A stretch of 64,000 nucleotides of DNA from Marinobacter denitrificans. Its GTDB lineage: Bacteria; Pseudomonadota; Gammaproteobacteria; Pseudomonadales; Oleiphilaceae. The stretch lies in the NCBI RefSeq assembly GCF_008795955.1, contig NZ_VMHN01000006.1, forward strand, positions 1-64,000, written 5' to 3'. The translations under genes were made by a program, and so were the position numbers. Shown piece after piece: positions 37,373 through 46,912 of the stretch (position 1 is its first letter; the number at the start of each line of letters is the position of its first letter). Under the pieces are notes generated by a model, which saw only the letters and a list, made by a program, of their open reading frames with translations, was not told where the DNA came from and searched no databases.

Positions 37373-38428
37373 CTAGTCCACCAGGCCGTTTGCCCGCGGC
37401 TCGCCGACCGGCGGCAAGGTGTTCATGGGCCAGCGCGGCACCGCCACTATTCGATCCCCGTCCTGCTGTCCCGCCTTCATGCGCTGACAGCCTGCATAGG
37501 CAATCATGGCACCGTTATCGGTACAGAACTCGGGGCGGGCGTAAAACACGCCGGCACGGAGTTTTTCCGTCATTTTTTCCAGGCCGGCACGCAGCCGTTT
37601 ATTGGCGCTTACGCCGCCGGCAATCACCAGGCGCTTACTGCCCGTCTGCTCCAGTGCGCGGCGGCACTTGATGGTCAGGGTATCCACCACCGCTGCTTCG
37701 AAAGCCAGGGCGATATCGGCGCGGGTCTGTTCATCCAGTCCACCGGCGTTTTCTGCTGCCGTCACGGTATTGAGAGTGAACGTCTTCAGGCCACTGAAAC
37801 TGAAATCCAGCCCCGGACGGTCTGTCATCGGGCGCGGGAAACGATAACGCCCGGGCGTGCCTTTTTCCGCCAGCGCCGCCACTCTCGGCCCCCCGGGATA
37901 ATCCAGCCCCAGCATCTTGGCAGTCTTGTCGAAGGCTTCACCGGCGGCATCGTCAACGGATTCCCCCAGCATTTCATATTCTCCAATGCCGTTCACAAGC
38001 ACCAGCTGGGTATGCCCACCGGAGACCAGCAAGGCCACAAAGGGGAACGCCGGGGGATTGTCCTCCAGCATCGGCGCCAGCAGGTGGCCTTCCATGTGGT
38101 GGACGCCCAGAACCGGTATACCCAGTGCAAAGCCCAGGGCATGGGCCACGGAACCGCCCACCATAAGGGCACCCACCAGGCCGGGGCCTGCGGTATAGGT
38201 AATGCCTTCGATATCACTGCGAGACTTACCGGCCTCTGCCAGTACCTGGTCGCACAACGGCAACAACTTGCGCACATGGTCACGGGAAGCCAGTTCCGGC
38301 ACTACACCGCCGTAGTCTGCATGCATGGCGATCTGGCTGAACAGGGCGTGCGCCAGCAGCCCCTGATCGCTGTCATAAAGGGCAACACCGGTTTCGTCAC
38401 AGGAGGTTTCAATACCGAGAATCAGCAT
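37373..38428 (-). CDS. tsaD: tRNA N6-threonylcarbamoyladenosine transferase TsaD
   Basis: TsaD transfers threonylcarbamoyl to A37 of ANN-reading tRNAs, together with TsaB and TsaE. The 351-aa ASKHA-fold protein starts [16 protein letters not shown]. It carries the metal-binding histidines in [12 protein letters not shown] (about residues 109-120) and SGGHTQLV. It is divergent from rpsU, the usual arrangement in gammaproteobacteria. Confidence 0.97.
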   Translation of the reverse strand: MLILGIETSCDETGVALYDSDQGLLAHALFSQIAMHADYGGVVPELASRDHVRKLLPLCDQVLAEAGKSRSDIEGITYTAGPGLVGALMVGGSVAHALGFALGIPVLGVHHMEGHLLAPMLEDNPPAFPFVALLVSGGHTQLVLVNGIGEYEMLGESVDDAAGEAFDKTAKMLGLDYPGGPRVAALAEKGTPGRYRFPRPMTDRPGLDFSFSGLKTFTLNTVTAAENAGGLDEQTRADIALAFEAAVVDTLTIKCRRALEQTGSKRLVIAGGVSANKRLRAGLEKMTEKLRAGVFYARPEFCTDNGAMIAYAGCQRMKAGQQDGDRIVAVPRWPMNTLPPVGEPRANGLVD

Positions 38429-38517
38429 AAATAAGGGCGCCTACTCCGGGCTGGTTGGATTCAGCGGAGCATTTTAGCAGAAACCCGAAACCCTCCGTCA
38501 GTTTCATCGAACAAACA

Positions 38518-38547
38518 TTGACCTTGGCCATGGGCAGGCGCTATCAT
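38518..38547 (+). promoter_or_regulatory. Putative sigma-70 promoter of the rpsU-dnaG-rpoD operon
   Basis: TTGACC (38518-38523), an 18-nt spacer and TATCAT (38542-38547) lie in the tsaD-rpsU gap. A second TTGACA at 38608-38613 has no acceptable -10. Confidence 0.5.
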
Positions 38548-38667
38548 TGCCGGCCTTAAATAAGCACTGGTCGAGTTTTAGCCAATCTGGCCAGGTATCG
38601 AGTCGATTTGACAGACCGGTCGATCAGACAAAACAGAAACCGAATCAATCAGGTAGGTGATTTTCGA

Positions 38668-38883
38668 ATGCCAGCTGTTAAAGTGAAAGAGAATGAACCG
38701 TTTGACGTAGCCCTTCGTCGCTTCAAGCGCTCCTGCGAAAAAGCAGGTGTCCTGTCGGAAGTACGTCGCCGTGAGCACTACGAGAAGCCGACAGCCGTGC
38801 GCAAGCGTAAGGCAGCTGCAGCCGTCAAGCGTCATCTCAAGAAGCTTCAGCGGGAACAGCGCAAGTTCGAGCGTCTGTACTAA
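38668..38883 (+). CDS. rpsU: 30S ribosomal protein S21
   Basis: The 71-aa basic protein is a small-subunit component needed for initiation. It starts [20 protein letters not shown] and ends in a Lys/Arg-rich helix ([18 protein letters not shown]). The ATG at 38668 is behind AGGTAGGT; the longer open frame from 38608 has no family support. It is the first gene of the macromolecular synthesis operon. Confidence 0.97.
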   Translation: MPAVKVKENEPFDVALRRFKRSCEKAGVLSEVRRREHYEKPTAVRKRKAAAAVKRHLKKLQREQRKFERLY

Positions 38884-38955
38884 GCTTTATCCGGACGCCG
38901 CTTGACTGCAAGCCTATAGTCGCCTGTATAGCCACAGGTTGCACAGAGCGATAAC

Positions 38956-38991
38956 AAAATGCCGCCGAGGCCTGGCTTCGGCGGCATTTTT
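38956..38991 (+). terminator. Terminator between rpsU and dnaG
   Basis: A 13-bp stem AAAATGCCGCCGA/TCGGCGGCATTTT with a 9-nt loop, ending in five Ts. A partial terminator at this place sets rpsU above dnaG expression in the E. coli operon, and the same is likely here. Confidence 0.85.
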
Positions 38992-39036
38992 GGCTGTACT
39001 TGCAGGCCCGGCATTTTCCCCGCGACCGGAGACATC

Positions 39037-40773
39037 ATGAGTGGACTGATCCCACAACGTTTTGTTGAAGACCTGCTCGACCGCATAGACCTGGCCGAGC
39101 TGATCGGATCACGTATCACCCTGAAAAAGGCCGGCGGCAACTACAAGGCCCGCTGCCCTTTCCATGATGAAAAAACGCCGTCTTTCAACGTTCGGCCGGA
39201 CAAGGGCTTTTACCACTGCTTTGGCTGTGGTGCCCACGGTGATGCCATCAGTTTTGTCCGCGAATTCGACGGCCTCGGATTTACTGACGCGGTAGAAGAG
39301 CTGGCACGACGTGCCGGCATGGAAGTGCCTTACGACCAGAGCGCGCGCCAGGAAATGCAACAGGCGCGAACCCTGACCGATGCGCTGGATTACGCCACCC
39401 GCTTCTACCAGGGCGCGCTAAAGGGCCAACAAGGCGAATTCGCCCGGGACTACCTGAAACAGCGGGGCCTGGACGACAGTATTATTGAACAGTACATGCT
39501 GGGCTTCGCCCCCGGCACCGGCACGGCGCTTTTCGACAGCGCCAGCAAAGACCTGCAGGGGCCGCTGATTGAAACCGGCACCGTGTCGGACCGCTACGGC
39601 CGACCAAGGGATCTGTTCCGCAATCGGGTCATGTTCCCGATCCGTAACAGCCGCGGCCGGACCATTGCCTTTGGCGGACGCACTTTGGGGGATGACAAAG
39701 CGAAGTACATCAACTCCCCCGAGTCTGATGTATTCCATAAAAGCCGCGAGATCTACGGCCTTTATGAAGCCAAGCAGTCGATCCGCCAGTTGGACAAGCT
39801 GCTGGTAGTGGAAGGGTATATGGATGTCATTGCCCTGGCGCAGAACGGCATCCATTTCGCAGTGGCAACACTGGGCACGGCGACAAATCAGGAGAGCCTG
39901 TCGGCCCTGCTGAAACAGGTGCGGCACATAGTGTTCTGCTTTGACGGCGACCAGGCAGGTTACCGGGCCGCAGACAAGGCCATGGAAAACGCGCTGGAAT
40001 TGCTGACCGACGGACTGCACCTGCAATTCCTGATGATGCCAGACGGCGAAGACCCGGACACATTGGTGCGCAAGGAAGGCGCGGACGCGTTCCAGAAGCG
40101 CATCGACGGTGCCACGCCCCTGTCCCGCTACCTGTTCAACCGGCAGAGCGAAGGACTGGACCTGACACTGCCGGAAGACCGGGGCGAACTGAAGGCACGG
40201 GTAGAGCCGCTGCTGAAGAAAATGCCTCGCAGCACCCTCAGCAGTGCCATGTGGCACGAAATGCAGCGGCTGTGTGGCAACAACCGGGGCGATTGGCAAA
40301 ACCGCCGCCCGCAAAACGGCAAAGGCGGTTACCGCGGAGAGCGCCGGATACAGGAACAACGGATTGACGTAAAGCTGAGCAAGGATACTCAGCTTTGCCT
40401 GGCCCTGCTGGAAGCACCGGACATGGCCAGCGAAATTGCCGAGCTGTGCAGGAGCAGCCGCCAATACCGGCAGGCCGGCCAGTTTGCCGGCTGGATCCTG
40501 GAGAATAACATTGGAAACCGGCGCTCACTGACACGGCAACTGGCAATGGATAAGCGGGCCAGGGAGCAGTTCTACGGATTGTTCGATGGCATTGAACACG
40601 TGCCGGCACGGGAGCAAACCCTGGCAGGCGCCCGGGAGATGCTGAACCCGAATCAGGAGGTGGCACGCAAGCAGCGGCTGGCGTCGCTGCTCTCGGAAAA
40701 ACGCAGCCTTGCCGACCTCACCGCCGAGGAGCGGCAGGAACTGAAAGCACTCAGCGGCCAGAACGACGACTGA
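39037..40773 (+). CDS. dnaG: DNA primase
   Basis: DnaG makes RNA primers at the replication fork. The 578-aa protein has the CHC2 zinc finger (CPFHDEKTPSF and FHCFGCG type, residues 41-65). The TOPRIM core has LLVVEGYMDVIAL and FCFDGDQAGYRAA. The C-terminal region binds DnaB helicase. The ATG at 39037 (MSGLIPQ) follows the terminator; the frame upstream of it is not family-like. Confidence 0.96.
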   Translation: MSGLIPQRFVEDLLDRIDLAELIGSRITLKKAGGNYKARCPFHDEKTPSFNVRPDKGFYHCFGCGAHGDAISFVREFDGLGFTDAVEELARRAGMEVPYDQSARQEMQQARTLTDALDYATRFYQGALKGQQGEFARDYLKQRGLDDSIIEQYMLGFAPGTGTALFDSASKDLQGPLIETGTVSDRYGRPRDLFRNRVMFPIRNSRGRTIAFGGRTLGDDKAKYINSPESDVFHKSREIYGLYEAKQSIRQLDKLLVVEGYMDVIALAQNGIHFAVATLGTATNQESLSALLKQVRHIVFCFDGDQAGYRAADKAMENALELLTDGLHLQFLMMPDGEDPDTLVRKEGADAFQKRIDGATPLSRYLFNRQSEGLDLTLPEDRGELKARVEPLLKKMPRSTLSSAMWHEMQRLCGNNRGDWQNRRPQNGKGGYRGERRIQEQRIDVKLSKDTQLCLALLEAPDMASEIAELCRSSRQYRQAGQFAGWILENNIGNRRSLTRQLAMDKRAREQFYGLFDGIEHVPAREQTLAGAREMLNPNQEVARKQRLASLLSEKRSLADLTAEERQELKALSGQNDD

Positions 40774-40838
40774 GCTGCGCCAGAAACAGGGCCGGCGGGC
40801 CAGGAAACGCAAAAACTGCAGCCGGAGACGGCACTGCA

Positions 40839-40868
40839 CTTGAAACTTGCAGTGTTGATCACCATCTA
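40839..40868 (+). promoter_or_regulatory. Sigma-32-like heat-shock promoter of rpoD
   Basis: CTTGAAA (40839-40845), 14 nt, CACCATCTA (40860-40868) is a close match to the RpoH consensus CTTGAAA-N11-16-CCCCATnTA. A heat-shock promoter ahead of rpoD is known in E. coli, which supports it. It lies 85 bp before the rpoD start codon. Confidence 0.65.
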
Positions 40869-40900
40869 ACCATCCGGTGGCAGAGCAATAGCGTGACAGC

Positions 40901-40906
40901 TATAAT
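40901..40906 (+). promoter_or_regulatory. -10 element of a possible sigma-70 promoter of rpoD
   Basis: A perfect TATAAT, framed by a short CAGC/GCTG palindrome. The best -35 (TGGCAG at 40878-40883) is poor, so the call rests on the -10. Confidence 0.4.
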
Positions 40907-40952
40907 GGCTGTTTAACTTTTTTACTTTTACCAGCGAGTCCACAGGGTGTCT

Positions 40953-42800
<1,848 letters not shown>

Positions 42801-42812
42801 CACCACAACAGT

Positions 42813-42856
42813 AGCGGGCGCCACCCCTCACCGGTATAATGGCGCCCGCTTTGTTG
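42813..42856 (+). terminator. Terminator after rpoD
   Basis: A perfect 11-bp stem AGCGGGCGCCA/TGGCGCCCGCT with a 16-nt loop, followed by TTGTTG. It separates rpoD from the tRNA gene. Confidence 0.7.
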
Positions 42857-42926
42857 CTCTCGTGCCGGTACCGTCCGGAAACGACACCCCTAAAAGCAAA
42901 CCTTTAAGCAGCATCCGCTGACAAAA

Positions 42927-43003
42927 GGGCCTATAGCTCAGTTGGTTAGAGCAGAGGACTCATAATCCTTTGGTCCCTGGTTCGAGTCCAGGTGGGCCCA
43001 CCA
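42927..43003 (+). tRNA. tRNA-Ile (anticodon CAU, lysidine-modified type)
   Basis: The 77-nt cloverleaf includes an encoded CCA. The acceptor is GGGCCTA/TGGGCCC, the anticodon loop is CTCATAA with CAT, and the T-loop is TTCGAGT. The anticodon would fit Met or Ile2. C4-G69 and C5-G68 in the acceptor stem and the anticodon arm GGACTCATAATCC resemble E. coli ileX. ileX also lies near rpoD, so Ile2 (read as AUA after TilS modification) is favoured over elongator Met. Confidence 0.85.
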
Positions 43004-43015
43004 CTCCCCCGATAT

Positions 43016-43348
43016 TCAAATAAGCCGCTGTCCATTACTCACCTTGTGGTCGGTACTCACCAGCGTTATCGCACCTTCCTGAGTCTTGATCCCGGTTACC
43101 AGGCACTCCGACATGAACGGGCCGATCTGTTTCGGGGGGAAGTTGGTCACGGCGAGCACTTGCTTGCCCACTAGCGATTCGGTGTCGTAAAGATCGGTGA
43201 TCTGGGCACTGGATTTACGGATGCCCACTTCGGGGCCAAAATCGACTTTCAGCTTGTAAGCCGGTCGGCGGGCTTCCGGAAATTCGGCCACTTCAATGAT
43301 GGTGCCGATTCGCAGCTCTACATTTTCAAAGTCTTCCCAACTGATCAT
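43016..43348 (-). CDS. CsaA/Trbp111-type tRNA-binding protein
   Basis: The 110-aa single-domain OB-fold protein has DFENVELRIGTIIEVAEFPE at the N-terminus, then KSSAQIT and VTNFPPKQIGPFMSE, the marks of the CsaA/YgjH family. These bind the outside corner of tRNA; some members have been called chaperones. It converges on the tRNA-Ile gene, 12 nt away. Confidence 0.9.
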   Translation of the reverse strand: MISWEDFENVELRIGTIIEVAEFPEARRPAYKLKVDFGPEVGIRKSSAQITDLYDTESLVGKQVLAVTNFPPKQIGPFMSECLVTGIKTQEGAITLVSTDHKVSNGQRLI

Positions 43349-43383
43349 GCCTGGTTTTCCTTCAATTCATTCAAGTTGAGTGA

Positions 43384-44064
43384 TTATTGTCGATGGTCTG
43401 CGAGCAGGGTTCCTGCGGTGAACGCGACGTCCTCGTGGGCGATATCCCGCCAGGGTTCTGCCAGGGCTTCCTCTTCCCATTGCCGCATGCCATCCAATGC
43501 CAGCATCCTCTCCACGTAGGCGGTTGCCTCGTCGCTCAGATCCAGCCCGTAGGTACGCACCCGGAATACCACGGGAGCAAAAAAGGCGTCCACTGCGGTA
43601 AACCGCTCGCCCGCCAGGAAGGGGCCGCCAAACTGCTGCAAGCCATCGCGCCAGAGAGTGTCAATCCGGTTGATATCCTTTTGCAGGCTCTCGCTGACCG
43701 TATTCAAGCGGATACGCAGGCCCACGTTCATGCTGCAGATATCCCGCAACGTCTGAAAGCCGGAGTGCATTTCAGCGACAGCACAGCGGGCCCAGGTGCG
43801 AGCGCCGGCCTCGGCGGGCCAGACGCCCTCATGGCGCTCCGCCAAGTACTCAACGATTGCCAGGGAGTCCCACACCGTCGTGTCCTGGTCGACCAGGCAA
43901 GGAACCTTGCCACTCGGGCTCAGGCGCCGAAATGCTTGCCAGGACGATTCATCGCCAAATGCGATCAGCTGTTCGTCGAACGCAATGCCGAGCTCCTTCA
44001 TCAGAACCCAGGGCCGTAACGACCAGGACGAGTAATTCTTGTTGGCGATATGCAGGGTATACAT
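43384..44064 (-). CDS. Glutathione S-transferase family protein
   Basis: The 226-aa cytosolic protein has an N-terminal thioredoxin-like domain (LHIANKNYSSWSLRPWVLMK; the Ser/Tyr near residue 11-14 could activate the thiol). It carries the cis-proline loop GKVPCLVD and DSLAIVEYLAE, followed by an all-helical domain. The ATG at 44064 is behind GGAG; the TTG at 44076 is rejected. The substrate is not evident. Confidence 0.9.
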   Translation of the reverse strand: MYTLHIANKNYSSWSLRPWVLMKELGIAFDEQLIAFGDESSWQAFRRLSPSGKVPCLVDQDTTVWDSLAIVEYLAERHEGVWPAEAGARTWARCAVAEMHSGFQTLRDICSMNVGLRIRLNTVSESLQKDINRIDTLWRDGLQQFGGPFLAGERFTAVDAFFAPVVFRVRTYGLDLSDEATAYVERMLALDGMRQWEEEALAEPWRDIAHEDVAFTAGTLLADHRQ

Positions 44065-44163
44065 CCGTGTCTCCAATTAAGGTGGTGTGACTGTTGTTGC
44101 CGAATACTTTGCCTTCGTATACAACTAATGTAAGTCCGTTAAAAATAACACAAGGAAAGCACT

Positions 44164-44403
44164 ATGCCCTTCTCTTCCCAGCACATTGATGAACTCAACC
44201 TGCTTGCGATGTTTGACCTGTCTTCCGCGCAGGAGGGCATCAAGGTGCATCAGCATTCGGCTGCCCCGGAAATGGTATCAGCGGCTGAACGCCTTCACTC
44301 CAAGGGGCTGATCACCCAGAAGGATGGCGGGTACCTGACGAGCCTGGGTAGCGAAACGGCGGAGCATGCACAGAGAGTATTATCGGTGCTGTCCAGCCAG
44401 TAA
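44164..44403 (+). CDS. TIGR02647 family small protein
   Basis: The 79-aa protein has the hallmark FSSQHIDELNLLAMFDL and a later winged-helix-like segment (AAERLHSKGLITQKDGGYLT). It is found in many marine gammaproteobacteria and Pseudomonas; its role is unknown, perhaps DNA binding. AAGGA precedes the ATG. It stands alone between the GST and the PEP-CTERM gene. Confidence 0.85.
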   Translation: MPFSSQHIDELNLLAMFDLSSAQEGIKVHQHSAAPEMVSAAERLHSKGLITQKDGGYLTSLGSETAEHAQRVLSVLSSQ

Positions 44404-44631
44404 TCAGGGGAACGTAAGACCTGCATGTGAGACTGAGCTCTCAGGTGTCCGATTAATTTACACCGGGCGCTCAACCTCTTTTATCTAGCTTATGATTTCA
44501 TAGCGAATTTCAGGACTGGAACAGTACTTGCTTTTTCTTCAGTACGACTTGGGGTAACCAGCCAACACCAGTCCCGGCCCCTGAACTTCGGGAGTGCTCC
44601 TTGCTTGGCTGCAGGATGGAGATTACACATA

Positions 44632-45225
44632 ATGGAACTCAGCAAGCTTCTGAAAACAGCTTTTCTTGCAACAGCCCTTACTATGGCATCAGCGGCATCG
44701 CACGCATTGCTGTTGCAACCTGGCAATGCGGATTTTGACGGAAATGACGGGGCTGGCCCGTACGGACCCAGCAACTGTGAGCCTGATTGTATAAATGATC
44801 TGTTTGGAACGTCGTTCGTTGGCAATGACGGACTGCTGTACAAGAATGAGTTTGATGGCGGCATTGAAGAAGGCAGCTTTGCCGGCTCGTACAATATGAG
44901 CTGGACCCTTGATGATGGTGAACCCTCAGGTGGCACGCTGTCCTGGGTGGTCGATACTGACTATATCAACTGTGGTGAGTGCTACGTAGCAGTAAAGGAT
45001 GGCGATATTAACCCTCGTTACTACTTCTACGATATCAGCACCCTGTGGGATGGGCAGGAAGATCTGGTATTCAGCAACTTCTGGAGTAATGGCCCCGGCG
45101 CCATTTCTCACATCTCTTTATGGGGTGTCTCCGCCGTTGAGGTTCCAGAACCCGGCACGATTGGACTTCTGGGCCTGGGATTGCTGGGTTTGGCCTACTC
45201 CCGCAAGCGGAAGGCCAACCACTAA
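44632..45225 (+). CDS. PEP-CTERM sorting-signal protein
   Basis: The 197-aa precursor has a signal peptide (cleavage near ASHA). A mature part rich in D, G and N with five cysteines follows (for example CEPDCIND and CGECYV). The C-terminal PEP-CTERM tail is VPEPGTIGLLGLGLLGLAYS plus RKRK. Such proteins are cut and exported by an exosortase linked to exopolysaccharide; no exosortase gene is in this window. The ATG at 44632 is behind GGATGGAGA. Confidence 0.9.
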   Translation: MELSKLLKTAFLATALTMASAASHALLLQPGNADFDGNDGAGPYGPSNCEPDCINDLFGTSFVGNDGLLYKNEFDGGIEEGSFAGSYNMSWTLDDGEPSGGTLSWVVDTDYINCGECYVAVKDGDINPRYYFYDISTLWDGQEDLVFSNFWSNGPGAISHISLWGVSAVEVPEPGTIGLLGLGLLGLAYSRKRKANH

Positions 45226-45257
45226 CCCTTACCCGTCGGATATCTTTACGCTTTTAC

Positions 45258-45281
45258 AAACCCCTCATTGAGGGGTTTTTT
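45258..45281 (+). terminator. Terminator of the PEP-CTERM gene
   Basis: A 9-bp stem AAACCCCTC/GAGGGGTTT with loop ATT and a run of six Ts, 33 bp past the stop codon. Confidence 0.9.
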
Positions 45282-45561
45282 CTTGCCTGAGCCAAAAACC
45301 TGCAACAGTTCACAACTCTTCGTAACAGAAAAAAACGCTTTCCGGCCCGATAAGACTCTGTATTTCCCTTATTTTTAAACCATCTTTCAAGGGCTAGTGG
45401 TCATTCCGACATCAAAACCTGTCAAAGAAGCCAACGTCCCGATAAGACAAGCACACTACACTGCTTTTCGAACAAACGTACCAACAGTGGTTACCCGCCC
45501 TGTAGCCCTCCCCGAAATACGGTGAAGGTCAATAACAAGACAAATGAATGGAGTGTGTTTC
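45282..45561. other. Intergenic stretch ahead of the FadL-like gene
   Basis: No gene is seen. An exact 11-bp direct repeat CCCGATAAGAC lies at 45346-45356 and 45438-45448. It could be an operator for the FadL-like operon. No clear sigma-70 promoter was found. Confidence 0.4.
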
Positions 45562-46899
45562 ATGGTCCCAACCTCCCGCTTTTCCCTGCGTACGATGACT
45601 CTCGCAGTGGCAGCCGCCTCCGCCGGCTTATCATTTAACGCTCATGCCAGTATGGGCAACCTGGGCACTACCTATGGCGTTATGCCGGTGGATGTGGCTA
45701 CCGCCCAGTCTTTGTCGATGTTCAACGATCAGGTCTCGGCTACCTATTACAACCCGTCTTACCTGACCAGCGATGAGCGCGGCGAGCTCACTGGTGGCAT
45801 ACTCCACGCCGAGCAGGAGTTGCGATCCAGCCGCTCTGATGCCGATGGTGATATTGTCTCGGATTCACCAAGTCAGCATGTGCTGATCGGTATGAAAACC
45901 AACCTTGCCTCCCTCACCCGTTTCAAGCACCCGATTTACCTGGGCTTTATTGCTGGCGTCGAGAAATATGGCAAGGAAATGCTGGCCTTCTCTTCCGAAA
46001 CGTCTGAAACCGGCCAGTATCTCCAGTACGGCAAGGAGCCCCTGTTCCTGAACATTGGCGGTGCCACTCCGCTCTGGCGTGGCATCTCAGGCGGCTTCTC
46101 GGTGCGAGTGACCCTGGAAGCGGCCGCCCAACTGGACGCCGTGTCCACGCTTGGCGGGGAAACCAGCCGCGAGCGGCTTGCGGTGAACGCTGAACCTTCC
46201 CTGAAATCCATCCTTGGCACCACCATCAAGTGGGGGGACACCTTCTGCCCGGAGAGCAGCTGCTTTCTCGATGGTTGGGAGTCGGCACTGACCTATCGCA
46301 CAAAGTCCTCTGCTTCCACCTCGGTCGACTCCAACATCATCGTTACCCAGACCATTCCGGACCCGGGCCTGAGTCTCGCGGTTGCCACCATTGATTCCTT
46401 CCAGCCGGAAACCATCGCCATCGGTACCCAGTACAAGGGCGATGGCTGGCGCGTCGGTGGCAGCATCGAGCAACAGAACTGGTCCGAGCTGGAAGACGAG
46501 TTCGCCCGCGACAGTATCAAGGATCAGGAGGATGTCAGTGCCGGCAACCGCATCGGTTTTGATGACACCCTCGTCCCCCGCATTGGCGCCGAATACCAGC
46601 TCAGCCGCAATTTTGCCCTTCGCGGCGGCCTGGCGTACGAGGAATCTCCCCTGAAAACCACACGCAATCCAGAGCTTAACTATCTGGATACGGACAAGAT
46701 CGTGGCCGGGCTGGGTATCAGCGCCACCTACGAGCGTACCCGCCTGCTGGCCTATCCGGTGCGACTGGATATCGGTTATCAGTACCAGCAATTGCAGGAA
46801 CGGGATTTCACCATCGTCGACTTTGACGGCAACGAGCAGGAAGCAACCGCCGACGGTGATATTCATGTAATCAGCGGCTCCATCACCCTGAAGTTCTGA
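45562..46899 (+). CDS. OmpP1/FadL-like outer-membrane transport protein
   Basis: The 445-aa precursor has a signal peptide ending NAHA, then SMGNLGTTYGVMPVDVATAQ and a beta-barrel that ends SGSITLKF. The N-terminal plug-like text and the NPSYLT stretch resemble the FadL family of hydrophobic-substrate channels. GGAG lies 8 nt before ATG 45562; an ATG at 45544 has no ribosome site. The 13-nt gap to the giant lipoprotein gene implies an operon. The substrate is unknown. Confidence 0.75.
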   Translation: MVPTSRFSLRTMTLAVAAASAGLSFNAHASMGNLGTTYGVMPVDVATAQSLSMFNDQVSATYYNPSYLTSDERGELTGGILHAEQELRSSRSDADGDIVSDSPSQHVLIGMKTNLASLTRFKHPIYLGFIAGVEKYGKEMLAFSSETSETGQYLQYGKEPLFLNIGGATPLWRGISGGFSVRVTLEAAAQLDAVSTLGGETSRERLAVNAEPSLKSILGTTIKWGDTFCPESSCFLDGWESALTYRTKSSASTSVDSNIIVTQTIPDPGLSLAVATIDSFQPETIAIGTQYKGDGWRVGGSIEQQNWSELEDEFARDSIKDQEDVSAGNRIGFDDTLVPRIGAEYQLSRNFALRGGLAYEESPLKTTRNPELNYLDTDKIVAGLGISATYERTRLLAYPVRLDIGYQYQQLQERDFTIVDFDGNEQEATADGDIHVISGSITLKF

Positions 46900-46912
46900 G
46901 GAGAGGTTTGCC

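Noticed and set aside
38608..38636. TTGACA promoter just before rpsU
   Set aside because: The matching -10 is AAACAG, only two of six consensus bases.
42927..43003. Elongator tRNA-Met for the CAU tRNA
   Set aside because: C4-G69 and C5-G68 plus the ileX-like anticodon arm and rpoD linkage favour Ile2; Met remains possible.
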